Source of the DNA: Streptomyces sp. HM190 | GTDB lineage: Bacteria; Actinomycetota; Actinomycetes; Streptomycetales; Streptomycetaceae | Assembly: GCF_009857135.1 (NCBI RefSeq) | Contig: NZ_CP047318.1 | Location: forward strand, 992,001-1,056,000 | Reading direction: 5' to 3' | Length of the DNA stretch: 64,000 bases | In this document: one piece after another, positions 51,047-59,868 of the stretch | Layout of the letters: each line of letters starts with the position of its first letter | Position numbering within the stretch: position 1 is the stretch's first letter | Translations under genes and position numbers: made by a program | The notes under the pieces: model-generated | The model's input: only the letters and a program-made list of their open reading frames with translations | Told to the model about the DNA's origin: nothing | Database searches by the model: none

Positions 51047-52315
51047 TCAGCCGCGGCGGGAGATGTCGGCGAGCTCCCGGGTGAGCCGCCGCACCGCGGC
51101 CTCGGGCGTCGAGTGGCCCGTCAGCGCGTCGCGGACGACCGCCTGCACGACCATGCTGACCTGGTCGTAGCGCGGGCTCTCGGGGCGCGGCGCAGCCGCG
51201 AGGACGCTCCGGCGCAGCGTCGGCAGGTAGGGGAACTCCCGGATCAGGTCCGGGTCCCGGTAGAGGTCCGCGCGCACGGGAGGCAGCGCGCCCCGGGTGA
51301 GGACCTGCCGCTGGACGCGCTCACTGGTGAGGTATGTGATCAGGCGTGCGGCGGTGTCGGCGTGTTCGGCGTGGGCGCTGACGGCGAGGTTGGAGCCGCC
51401 GAGCACGCTCGTGCCGGGCCCGTCGGGGCCGGGCAGCGGAACGGCGCCGATCTTCCCGGCGACCGCGGAGCCGGGGGCGGAGGCGCCGACGTAGGCGTAG
51501 GGCCAGTTGCGCAGGAAGAGCAGCCGGCCGTCCTGGAAGGCCCGCTTGGACTCCTCCTCCTTGTACTCCAGCGCCTCCCGGGGTATCCACCCGTCGCGCA
51601 CGCCGCGGGCGAGGAACCCGATGCCCTCGCGGGCCGCCGAGCCCACGGTGACGCGTTCGCCCTCGCCGCCGAGGATCGTGCCGCCCGCCGAGTAGACGGC
51701 CTCGGCCGCGTTGACGGTGAGGCCCTCGTAGGGCAGGAACTGGCCGGCGTAGCCGTCGAGGCCGTGCTCGGGCGCGATGGTGCGCGCGTAGCGCTCCAGC
51801 TCGGCCCAGGTGCGGGGCGGCGGGACGCCCTCCTCGTCGAGGACGTCCTTGCGGTAGAGCAGCAGACCGGCGTTGGTCACGTACGGCACGGCGTAGAGCC
51901 GTCCGTCGTAGGTCGCCGTGTCCACGACCGGCCGGAGGAAGCTGCCCAGCGGGAAGCGGTTGCGCGGCAGCGGCCGGACCCAGCCGGCGGCGGCGAACTC
52001 CGAGGTCCAGGTGACGTCGATGTTGAGCACGTCGAAACGGCCGCGGTCGCCCGCACGCAGATCGGTGATCATCTGGGCGCGGGTCTCGTCCGCGGAGTCC
52101 GGCAGTTCGACGAGGGTGACCCGCTCGCCGGGATGGGCGCGGTTCCAGCCCTCCAGGAGAGGGCCCAGGTAGCCGGTGAGGTCGCCCGCGGTGGCCAGGG
52201 TCAGCGGGCCGCGGCCCCTGAGTCCGCCCTGGGCCTGCGCGCCGGAGGCGCCGTAACCGGCCAGGACCACGGCGAGAACGAGGAGGCCCCTACCGGCGGC
52301 GCGTATCCACCGCAT
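51047..52315 (-). CDS. Extracellular solute-binding protein lacking the lipobox cysteine
   Basis: The 422-residue sugar-binding-type protein reads LTLATAGDLTGYLGPLLEGW, then VLNIDVTWTSEFAAAGWVRP and GTSVLGGSNLAVSAHAEHAD. The N-terminal signal (MRWIRAAGRGLLVLAVVLAG) leads to LAGYG: the position of the normal lipid-attached Cys (21) is Tyr, encoded by TAC. It may be released as a soluble protein. GGGAGG lies upstream of ATG 52315. No permease follows directly. It lies between the GH13 operon and the divergent PadR gene. Confidence 0.8.
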   Translation of the reverse strand: MRWIRAAGRGLLVLAVVLAGYGASGAQAQGGLRGRGPLTLATAGDLTGYLGPLLEGWNRAHPGERVTLVELPDSADETRAQMITDLRAGDRGRFDVLNIDVTWTSEFAAAGWVRPLPRNRFPLGSFLRPVVDTATYDGRLYAVPYVTNAGLLLYRKDVLDEEGVPPPRTWAELERYARTIAPEHGLDGYAGQFLPYEGLTVNAAEAVYSAGGTILGGEGERVTVGSAAREGIGFLARGVRDGWIPREALEYKEEESKRAFQDGRLLFLRNWPYAYVGASAPGSAVAGKIGAVPLPGPDGPGTSVLGGSNLAVSAHAEHADTAARLITYLTSERVQRQVLTRGALPPVRADLYRDPDLIREFPYLPTLRRSVLAAAPRPESPRYDQVSMVVQAVVRDALTGHSTPEAAVRRLTRELADISRRG

Positions 52316-52372
52316 AGGTTCCTCCCTGTGCACCCGGCGCAGGGCACCCTCGCCCGGCGTCAGAGGCTATGT

Positions 52373-52387
52373 ATACCCGTTAGGTAT
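52373..52387. promoter_or_regulatory. Inverted repeat upstream of the PadR gene
   Basis: ATACC-CGTTA-GGTAT lies in the 125-bp gap between the divergent binding-protein and PadR genes, 53 bases before the PadR start. A PadR site is often ATAC-rich with a dyad. It is a candidate autoregulatory operator. Confidence 0.45.
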
Positions 52388-52440
52388 GGGCGATACTAGG
52401 GCCTGGAACACAATACGAGGCTGCGAGGAGGACAGCTCGA

Positions 52441-52956
52441 GTGCGCCTGCCCCTCCTGGCCCTGCTGGCGCGCGGCCCGGCCCACGGCTACGAGCTCAAG
52501 CAGGACCTTGAGCAGCTCCTGGGTGCCGCGTACCCTCAGCCGAACATCGGCCAGATCTACGTCACCCTCGGCCGCCTCGAGAAGTCTGGTCTGATCGAGG
52601 GCGAGGAGGTCGAGCAGTCGAGCCGGCCCAACAAGAAGATCTACCACCTCACCGCTGCCGGGCAGGAGGCGCTGAGCGCCTGGTACGAGGAGACGTCGGA
52701 CGAACCCCGGGTGCGCGACGAGTTCTTCATGAAGCTCGCGCTCGCCCCGCGGACCGGCCTCGCCGACCAGATCGCCCTCATCAACCGGCAACGGCGCCAC
52801 TACCTGAACACCATGCGCACGCTGTCGAAACTCGCCACGGCCGACCACCGGGACAACCGCATCGCCCATCTGCTCATCGAGGGCGCCATGCTGCATCTCC
52901 AGGCCGATCTCGACTGGCTGGAGCGCTGCCAGGAGGAACTGGAGAAGCCGGAATGA
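52441..52956 (+). CDS. PadR-family transcriptional regulator
   Basis: The 171-residue PadR protein has N-terminal winged HTH (RLPLLALLARGPAHGYELKQ, then NIGQIYVTLGRLEKSGLIEG) and a C-terminal dimer helix (QADLDWLERCQEELEKPE). GTG 52441 has GAGGAGG. Its stop overlaps the ATG of the ABC ATPase by four bases, so the regulator leads an efflux operon it probably represses. PadR proteins commonly sense toxic compounds or antibiotics. Confidence 0.9.
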   Translation: MRLPLLALLARGPAHGYELKQDLEQLLGAAYPQPNIGQIYVTLGRLEKSGLIEGEEVEQSSRPNKKIYHLTAAGQEALSAWYEETSDEPRVRDEFFMKLALAPRTGLADQIALINRQRRHYLNTMRTLSKLATADHRDNRIAHLLIEGAMLHLQADLDWLERCQEELEKPE

Positions 52957-53702
52957 GCGACGCGCCCACTGCTGTGCTGCGGGCCGAGGGGCTCGTCAAG
53001 ACCCACCACGGGGAAGGCGCTCCCGCCCACGCCGTGCGCGGGGTGGACCTGTGCGTGCGGCAGGGCGAGTTCGTGGCCGTCACCGGCCCGTCCGGCGCGG
53101 GCAAGTCGACGCTGCTGCACCTGCTCGGCGGGCTGCAGCGCCCGGACAGCGGCAGTATCTGGCTGGACGGCGAGCGCACGGACACCTACAGCGAGGCCCG
53201 CTGGGCCGTGGAGCGCCGCCGCCGGATCGGCATCGTCTTCCAGTTCTTCAACCTGGTCTCCAACCTGTCGGTCGCGGACAACGTGGAACTCCCCGCGCTG
53301 CTGGCCGGGGTCCCCGCCAGGCGGGCCCGCGCCGAGCGGGCGGAGCTGCTGGCCGAGCTGGGGCTGGCCGGCAAGGAGCGCAGCATGCCGGGCGAGCTGT
53401 CGGGCGGCGAGCAGCAGCGGGTCGCGCTGGCCCGCGCCCTGGTCAACCGCCCTCCCCTGCTGTTGGCCGACGAGCCCGCGGGCAGCCTGGACAGCAGGGG
53501 CACCCGTGAGGTGATGCGGCTGCTGTCCCGTTTCCACCAGCGCGGCCAGACGATCCTGCTCGTCACCCACGACGCCCGGCTGGCGAGCGCCGCGGACCGG
53601 GTGATCAGCTTCTTCGACGGCCGCATCGCCGACGACGTCGAGCTGGACGGCGCCCCGTCGCCCGGCGCGGGAGTGCCCGCCGTGCTGGAGCTGAGGGACT
53701 GA
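52953..53702 (+). CDS. ABC transporter ATPase (MacB/LolD type)
   Basis: The 249-residue ATPase has Walker A GPSGAGKS (45-52), a Q-loop in VFQFFNLVSNLS, signature LSGGEQQR (about 149-156), Walker B LLADEPAG and H-loop LLVTHD. Together with the FtsX-type permease that follows three bases later, it forms a MacB-like or BceAB-like complex that removes antibiotics, peptides or lipids from the membrane rather than importing sugars. Confidence 0.92.
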   Translation: MSDAPTAVLRAEGLVKTHHGEGAPAHAVRGVDLCVRQGEFVAVTGPSGAGKSTLLHLLGGLQRPDSGSIWLDGERTDTYSEARWAVERRRRIGIVFQFFNLVSNLSVADNVELPALLAGVPARRARAERAELLAELGLAGKERSMPGELSGGEQQRVALARALVNRPPLLLADEPAGSLDSRGTREVMRLLSRFHQRGQTILLVTHDARLASAADRVISFFDGRIADDVELDGAPSPGAGVPAVLELRD

Positions 53703-53705
53703 CGG

Positions 53706-56000
53706 ATGCGAGCCATGTTGCGCTGGGCGCACTCGGACCTGCGCACCCACCGGGGCGAGGCGCTGTTCCTGGTGCTGGCCACCGTCGGCATCGTGACGTC
53801 CCTGCTGCTGGCGGCGGCGCTGTTCGGGTACGCGACGAACCCGTGGCAGCGGCTGTTCACGCAGTCCCGCGGCGCCCACGTGTGGATCCACACCGCCCCG
53901 TCCGCCGACGTGTCCGCGCTGACCGGGCTGACGGGCGTCGAGTCCACCGCCGGTCCCTACCGCACCGCCGACACCACGGTCACCTCCCGCGGCACCCGTG
54001 CCTCCGTCGAACTGCGCGGCACCTCCGAGCGGCCCGAGGTGGGCCGGCCGCTCCTCACCGCCGGACGGTGGCTGGATCCCGGCCGGCCCGACGGTGCGGT
54101 GCTGGAGAGCAGCCTCGCCCGGACCCTGCTGGCCGGCCCCGGTGACGTGCTGTCCCTGCCCGGCGGCAGCGGGAAGCTGACCGTGCTGGGCGTCGCCGAC
54201 AGCGCCGAGCCGCGCTACCGCAGGGGTGAGCGACCGGGGCTGGTCTGGGTCCCGCCGGCCGCCCTGCCCGGCACCGCCGCCGGGCACGGCCAGGTCATCG
54301 GGCTGCGTCTGACGGACCCCGACGACACCGACTACGCGGTGCAGCGGGCCGTCACCCTGCTGGGCGCGGGTGCCGTCAGCGAGGTCTCCGCCTGGCAGCA
54401 GGCGCGGGCCGAGGCGGAGGGCGACAACCGGCTGCTCGGTCTGGTGCTGGGGCTGTTCGGGCTGGGCGCGCTGGTCGCCGCCGGACTGGCCGTGCACGGG
54501 GCGATCGGCACCCGTATCCGGGGTCATCTGCGGGACATCTCGATCCTCAAGGCGATCGGCTTCACACCGGGCCAGGTCGTGCGGATCTTCCTGCTCCAGC
54601 ATCTGGCGTACGCGCTGCTCGGTGCCGTGGCCGCGGCGACGCTCACCCGGGCCGTGGGCCCGCTGCTGCCCGGACGCCTCGGGGACGCGGTCGACCTGTG
54701 GCAGGACGTGCCGGGGCACACCGCCGCGCTGGTCGCCGTGCCGGTGGGGGTGGTGCTGTTCATCGGGGCGACGACCGGGCTCGCGGCCTGGCGCGCGGGG
54801 CGGGTGCCCCCGGTCCCGGTGCCCCGGGCCGCCGTGCCGGCCGGCGGGCGGCTGTCGGGGGTGGCGCGGCGGGCGCTCGGGTTCGGGCTGCCGCCCGCGC
54901 TGGTCCTCGGCTGGCACCGGGCGTTCACCCGCCGCCCGCGGTCCCTGGCCACGGTCGCCCGTCTGGCGCTGCCGCTGACGCTGATCGTGGTGGCGATGAG
55001 CGCGTGGACGACGATCGACCGCTTCCACAGCGAGCCGGAGCGGATGGGGCTGGCGGCGGCGCTCACCGTCCGCGCCGGCGACGGCCTCGGCGAGGCGGAG
55101 GCCCGGGCGCTGCTGGCGCGCGAGCCGGAGGTCGCCGCGGCCCATCCGGGTGTCGAGGTGGCGGCCCTGGTGGCGGGCCAGACGGCCACGATCGCGTTGC
55201 GGGGCCTCGGCACGGAGGCGGAGCCGTACCCGTTCACGCTGGCCGAGGGCCGTGCCGCCCGCGGCCCCGACGAGGCGGTGGCCGGGCAGGGCCTGCTCGA
55301 CCTGCTGGACGTGGCGGTCGGCGACTGGGTGCGGCTGACCGTGGCCGGCCGGCCGCAGATCCTGCACATCGTGGGCCGCAGCATCGAGCCGGACAACGCG
55401 GGCCGGGTCATCTCCACCTCGCTCGACACCCTGCGGGAGAACGACCCCGGGCTCCGGCCGACCCTCTACCAGGTGCGGCTGCGCGACGGGGCGGATCCGC
55501 GGCGCGTGGCCGCCGAGCTGACCGCGGCGGCCGGACCGGACCGGCTGGACGTGCACACGGTGACGAACCCCGCCGACGGTCTGTCGCCGCTGCGCGGTGT
55601 CGTCGTCGGGCTGCTGGGCGTCCTCGCGCTCATCGGGCTCGTCGAACTGCTGACGGTCATCGGCGGCACGGTCCGCGAGAGTGAACGGGATCTGCTGGCG
55701 CTGAAGGCGATCGGGCTGTCGCCGCGGCAGATCACCGGCATCACCGTCACGGCCACCGGGTGCACCGCCCTCGCCGCGACCGCGCTCGCCCTGGCGCTGG
55801 GTCTCCCGCTCGCCCACTGGCTGATCGACGCGCAGGGCACCTCCAGCGGCATCGGGGCCGGGATCGCGCGGGCTCCCTCCCCCGTCGTGCTGTCGCTCTT
55901 CGCCGCGGCGGCGGTGCTGGGCGCCCTGGCGCTCGCGGTCCTGCCCGCACTCCGCGCCGCCCGCCGCCGCCTCACGGACACGCTGGGCGCGGTGGCGTAG
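53706..56000 (+). CDS. FtsX/MacB-type ABC permease
   Basis: The 764-residue permease has membrane segments near the N-terminus (about 18-38), two groups of three (about 240-370 and 640-760), and large extracytoplasmic loops between. It lacks an EAA sugar-permease loop and has the FtsX-like core (LKAIGFTPGQVVRIFLLQHL and LKAIGLSPRQITGITVTATG, duplicated). It forms a complex with the preceding ATPase. It is the last gene of the PadR module. Confidence 0.88.
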   Translation: MRAMLRWAHSDLRTHRGEALFLVLATVGIVTSLLLAAALFGYATNPWQRLFTQSRGAHVWIHTAPSADVSALTGLTGVESTAGPYRTADTTVTSRGTRASVELRGTSERPEVGRPLLTAGRWLDPGRPDGAVLESSLARTLLAGPGDVLSLPGGSGKLTVLGVADSAEPRYRRGERPGLVWVPPAALPGTAAGHGQVIGLRLTDPDDTDYAVQRAVTLLGAGAVSEVSAWQQARAEAEGDNRLLGLVLGLFGLGALVAAGLAVHGAIGTRIRGHLRDISILKAIGFTPGQVVRIFLLQHLAYALLGAVAAATLTRAVGPLLPGRLGDAVDLWQDVPGHTAALVAVPVGVVLFIGATTGLAAWRAGRVPPVPVPRAAVPAGGRLSGVARRALGFGLPPALVLGWHRAFTRRPRSLATVARLALPLTLIVVAMSAWTTIDRFHSEPERMGLAAALTVRAGDGLGEAEARALLAREPEVAAAHPGVEVAALVAGQTATIALRGLGTEAEPYPFTLAEGRAARGPDEAVAGQGLLDLLDVAVGDWVRLTVAGRPQILHIVGRSIEPDNAGRVISTSLDTLRENDPGLRPTLYQVRLRDGADPRRVAAELTAAAGPDRLDVHTVTNPADGLSPLRGVVVGLLGVLALIGLVELLTVIGGTVRESERDLLALKAIGLSPRQITGITVTATGCTALAATALALALGLPLAHWLIDAQGTSSGIGAGIARAPSPVVLSLFAAAAVLGALALAVLPALRAARRRLTDTLGAVA

Positions 56001-56148
56001 CGCGCGGGCGCGCGCCGCGCGGCGGGGCGCGGACGCGGCACCGGCCGCGGTGCCCGGCACCCACCGGCACCCGGTCCCGCACGTCTCCCCCGCGCCGGAC
56101 GGGTGCCCGTTCCGCTGCGCCCGCAGGTGACGTATGCGTACCGAACTC

Positions 56149-56205
56149 TTGACGTCCGCCGTATGACTGCGTAGACATGACAGCGCAGACATGACTACGC
56201 AGTCA
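56149..56205 (+). promoter_or_regulatory. LacI promoter with nested operator
   Basis: TTGACG (56149-56154), a 17-base spacer and TAGACA (56172-56177) form a promoter. An 11-base inverted repeat (TGACTGCGTAG at 56164-56174 and CTACGCAGTCA at 56195-56205) overlaps the -10. GCGYAGACATGA is repeated directly (56169-56180 and 56183-56194), with a third variant near 56213. This is a likely LacI autoregulation site. Confidence 0.6.
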
Positions 56206-56260
56206 GGCAGAGTGCGTCTGACATGATGGCGTTCGGTCGTGCGGTCAACCGGGAGGCACC

Positions 56261-57352
56261 ATGACGCGAGGGGCAGGGCGGGGCGGGAGTTCCGCCGCGC
56301 CGCGCAGTGTGGACGTCGCCCGGGTGGCCGGGGTCTCGCAGAAGACCGTGTCACGGGTCTTCAACGACGAGCCGTACGTCTCCGCAGAGGTCCGCCGACG
56401 CGTCCTCGACGCCGCCGAGCAGCTCGGTTACCGGCGCAACAACGCCGCCCGCGCGCTGGCCTCGGGACGCACCCGCTCGATCGGCGTGGTGACGCTGGGC
56501 ACGGCCCTGTACGGGCCCGCCTCGCTGCTCATGGGCGTCGAACGGGTGGTCCGGGACACCGGGTACGCGCTCCGCGTGGTCAACACGATGGAGGGCGACC
56601 CGGCGGGCGTCGCCGGCGCCGTCGGTTCGCTCCTCGACCAGGGGGTGGACGGCATCGTGATCTCCGAGCCGATCGACGAGATCGACGAGGGGCGCGCGGA
56701 GCCGGACGCCTCACCGCGGGTGGACGTGCCGGTGCTCGTCATCGGCGCGCCGTCGCCGGTCACCGCGCCCGCGGTGCTGACGGCGGGCGACTGCGCCGAG
56801 GTGATGGCCCGTACGGCGACCGAGCATCTGCTGGCCCTCGGTCACCGGACGGTCCACCATCTGGCCGGACCCCAGCGGTGGTACGCCGCCCGGGACCGGC
56901 TGGAGGGCTGGCGGGCGACGCTGGACGACCACGGCAGGGACGTGCCGCCGGTCGTGCACGGCGACTGGTCCGCCCCGTCCGGCTACGCGGCCGGACGGCG
57001 TCTGGCCGAGGACCCCGACGTCACGGCGGTGTTCGCCGCCAACGACGACATGGCCATCGGTCTGATCCGGGCGCTGACGGAGGCCGGGCGGCGCGTGCCG
57101 GAGGACGTCAGCGTCGTCGGGTTCGACGACATCCCGGTCTCCGCGTACGTGAACCCGCCGCTGACCACCGTGCGCCAGCCGTTCGACGCGGTGGCGCAGG
57201 AGGGCCTGAAACGGCTCGTCCACGTCATCGAGCACCCCGAAGCGGACCATCTGCCGCCGAGCGACCCGCCGATCGACCTGATCGTGCGTGCCTCCACCGC
57301 CCCTCCGCCGAGCCGGACGACCCCGGCCCGCGAACGGCGTACCACCGCCTGA
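56261..57352 (+). CDS. LacI-family repressor of the galactoside operon
   Basis: The 363-residue LacI protein has HTH at about residues 16-62 (SVDVARVAGVSQKTVSRVFN, DEPYVSAEVRRRVL), a hinge, and the periplasmic-binding-like ligand domain with VFAANDDMAIGLIRALTEAG and VSVVGFDDIPVSAYVNPPLT. It leads the uptake operon directly and has a strong operator at its own promoter. Likely inducer: a galactoside (from the GH42 gene). Confidence 0.92.
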   Translation: MTRGAGRGGSSAAPRSVDVARVAGVSQKTVSRVFNDEPYVSAEVRRRVLDAAEQLGYRRNNAARALASGRTRSIGVVTLGTALYGPASLLMGVERVVRDTGYALRVVNTMEGDPAGVAGAVGSLLDQGVDGIVISEPIDEIDEGRAEPDASPRVDVPVLVIGAPSPVTAPAVLTAGDCAEVMARTATEHLLALGHRTVHHLAGPQRWYAARDRLEGWRATLDDHGRDVPPVVHGDWSAPSGYAAGRRLAEDPDVTAVFAANDDMAIGLIRALTEAGRRVPEDVSVVGFDDIPVSAYVNPPLTTVRQPFDAVAQEGLKRLVHVIEHPEADHLPPSDPPIDLIVRASTAPPPSRTTPARERRTTA

Positions 57353-57551
57353 CCCCGCCCCACCCCGCCCCACCCCGTCGAGCGGCCCTCCACCCGGGCC
57401 CGCGCCCGCCGCCGCTCCCCGTCCCGCCCCCGGCCGCCGTGTCCGGGGCTCCCCGTCCGGTCCCGGGCCCCTGTGCCCGGGGCTCGCTCCCCCACGTCTC
57501 CGCACGCCCAGTCAGGCGTGTCGTCATCCACGTCTCCCGCGGGAGTTCACC

Positions 57552-58943
57552 ATGCCCACGAACCCGTTCCTGTCCGGTACGTCCCGGATGAGCCGCCGGA
57601 ACTTCCTCGCCGCGACCGGCGCCTTGTCGCTCGGCGCCGCCCTCACCGCGTGCGGTGGCGGCGACTCGGACGGCTCCTCCGCCCCGGCGAAGCCCGTCAG
57701 CCAGGCCGACATCGACAAGGCGATGCGGACGCCGACCGAGCTGACGTTGTGGACCTGGGTGCCGAACATCGCCAAGGAGGTCGCCCTCTTCGAGAAGAAG
57801 TACCCGGCGGTCAAGGTCAAGGTCGTCAACGCCGGTCAGGGCACCCCGCAGTACACCAAGCTGCGCACCGCGCTGAAGGCCGGCACGGGCGCCCCCGACC
57901 TGGTGCAGATCGAGTACCAGGCCATCCCGACGTTCACCATCACCGACAGCCTGCTCGACCTGCGGCCCTACGGCGCCTCCGCCCTCGAGTCGACGTTCGT
58001 GGACTGGACCTGGAGCCAGGTCAGCGGCAGCGACGGCGAGATCTGGGCGATACCGCAGGACACCGGCCCGATGGGCATGCTGTACCGCGAGGACGTCTTC
58101 GACAAGCACGGCATCGACGTGCCCACCACCTGGGACGAGTTCGCCGAGGCGGCCCGCAGGCTGCACCGGGCCGACCCGGACGTGTACCTCACCAACCTGG
58201 CGGCCAACCAGGTCGCCGCCTGGCACGGGCTGCTGTGGCAGGCGGGCGCGAAGCCGTACGCGACCTCCGGCGGCGGCGACATCACCATCCGCGTCGACGA
58301 CGCCGCGTCGAGGAGGCTCGGCGCGTACTGGGGCGGCCTGGCCAAGGAGGGGGTCATCGGTGTCGAGCCCGACTTCACCGACTCCTGGTACGCGGCCCTC
58401 AACAAGGGCACGTACGCCACCTGGCTGACCGCGGCCTGGGGCCCGGTGTTCCTCTCCGGCTCCGCCAAGGCGACCGCCGGCAAGTGGCGGGCGGCGCCGC
58501 TGCCGCAGTGGGACGCGGCCAGGCCCAGCTCGGGCAACTGGGGCGGCTCCACGACCGCCGTGATCCGCTCCACCGAGAACCCCGTCGCGGCGGCCGTGTT
58601 CGCGCAGTTCCTCAACAGCGACCCGGCGAGCGCGCGGATGTTCGCGACGGAGCAGTTCTTCTTCCCGGCGACCAAGGCGCTCCTCACGGACGCCGAGTTC
58701 ACCGGCGACGCCCCCGCGTTCTACGGCGGCCAGAAGGTCAACCAGGTCTTCGCCGACATCAGTTCCACGGTCAACTCCTCCTTCCAGTGGCCGCCGTTCC
58801 TGGACAAGGCGGCCACGGACTGGACGGAGACGGTCGGCAAGTCCCTCGCGGACAAGGGCGACACGGTCGCCGCCCTCGGCAGCTGGCAGCAGCGGCTGAC
58901 GGCCTACGCCAAGGGCCAGGGCTTCACGGTCAGGGGGAGCTGA
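57552..58943 (+). CDS. ABC sugar-binding lipoprotein (galactoside type)
   Basis: The 463-residue product has a twin-arginine-like signal (MSRRNFLAATGALSLGAALT) ending in the lipobox LTAC, so it is probably exported by Tat and lipid-anchored. The mature domain has LTLWTWVPNIAKEVALFEKK, then GSGEIWAIPQDTG-like parts and an SGNWGGSTTAVIRSTENPVA motif. It is a family 1 solute-binding protein. ATG 57552 follows GGGAG; the frame upstream is not conserved. It is followed one base later by a permease. Confidence 0.9.
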   Translation: MPTNPFLSGTSRMSRRNFLAATGALSLGAALTACGGGDSDGSSAPAKPVSQADIDKAMRTPTELTLWTWVPNIAKEVALFEKKYPAVKVKVVNAGQGTPQYTKLRTALKAGTGAPDLVQIEYQAIPTFTITDSLLDLRPYGASALESTFVDWTWSQVSGSDGEIWAIPQDTGPMGMLYREDVFDKHGIDVPTTWDEFAEAARRLHRADPDVYLTNLAANQVAAWHGLLWQAGAKPYATSGGGDITIRVDDAASRRLGAYWGGLAKEGVIGVEPDFTDSWYAALNKGTYATWLTAAWGPVFLSGSAKATAGKWRAAPLPQWDAARPSSGNWGGSTTAVIRSTENPVAAAVFAQFLNSDPASARMFATEQFFFPATKALLTDAEFTGDAPAFYGGQKVNQVFADISSTVNSSFQWPPFLDKAATDWTETVGKSLADKGDTVAALGSWQQRLTAYAKGQGFTVRGS

Positions 58944-58944
58944 G

Positions 58945-59868
58945 ATGGCCGCCACCACCGCGGCAGCGCCCGAGGCCCCGCGGCGCACGGCGGCGAAGGC
59001 CCGCCGGCGCCGTGGGGCGGGGCCCCTGTTCGTCGCCCCGTTCATGGTGCTGTTCCTGCTGCTCTTCCTCGCCCCGCTCGGCTACGCCGCCCATCTGAGC
59101 CTGTTCCAGGAACGGCTCGTCGGCGGCACCGCGTTCGTCGGCCTCGACAACTACGTCACCGCCCTGAAGGACCCGCAGTTCCGCGACGGGGTCGCCCGGG
59201 TGGCCGTGTTCTTCGTGGTCCAGGTGCCCGTGATGCTGCTGCTGGCGCTGGTGTTCGCCCTCGCGCTGGACAGCGGACTGCTGCGGCTGGCGCGGGTGAT
59301 CCGGCTCGGCATCTTCGTCCCGTACGCCGTGCCGAGCGTGGTCGCCGCGCTGATGTGGGGGTACCTGTACGGTCCGGACTTCGGCCCGTTCGCCCAGCTG
59401 GGCCGGGAACTGGGGCTCGCCGCCCCCGACTTCCTCGGCGAGAGCTGGATGCTCGGCAGTCTGGCGAACATCGTGACCTGGGAGTTCGTCGGCTACAACA
59501 TGATCATCCTGTACGCCGCCCTGCGGACGATCCCGCAGGAGCTGTACGAGGCGGCCGCGATGGACGGGGCCGGTGCCTGGCGCGTCGCCTGGTCGGTCAA
59601 GCTGCCCGCGCTCAGGCCCGCGCTCCTGCTCACCCTGCTGTTCTCGGTCATCGGCAGCTTCCAGCTGTTCAACGAGCCGAAGCTGCTGCAGAGCATCGCC
59701 CCGGACGTCATCAGCAGCTCGTACACCGCCAACCTCTACGCCTACTCCCTCGCCTTCACCGGTCAGCAGGTCAACTACGCGGCCACGGTGTCCTTCCTCC
59801 TCGGCCTCGTCATCGTGATCGCCTCCTACGCCGTCCTGCTCACCGCGAACCGCAGGAGGACCCCATGA
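58945..59868 (+). CDS. Galactoside ABC permease 1 (MalF type)
   Basis: The 307-residue six-helix permease begins with an Arg/Lys-rich tail (RRTAAKARRRRGAG) and TM1 LFVAPFMVLFLLLFLAPLGY. The EAA loop reads LYEAAAMDGAGAWRVAWSVK (about residues 201-220). Unlike the MalF-like gene at 46459 it has no inserted beta domain. ATGA overlap with the next permease. Confidence 0.9.
   Translation: MAATTAAAPEAPRRTAAKARRRRGAGPLFVAPFMVLFLLLFLAPLGYAAHLSLFQERLVGGTAFVGLDNYVTALKDPQFRDGVARVAVFFVVQVPVMLLLALVFALALDSGLLRLARVIRLGIFVPYAVPSVVAALMWGYLYGPDFGPFAQLGRELGLAAPDFLGESWMLGSLANIVTWEFVGYNMIILYAALRTIPQELYEAAAMDGAGAWRVAWSVKLPALRPALLLTLLFSVIGSFQLFNEPKLLQSIAPDVISSSYTANLYAYSLAFTGQQVNYAATVSFLLGLVIVIASYAVLLTANRRRTP

Noticed and set aside
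52800..56354. 1184-codon minus-strand frame over the efflux genes
   Set aside because: It is a GC-driven shadow of the ABC ATPase and FtsX genes, rich in Arg, Gln and Pro with no recognisable fold.
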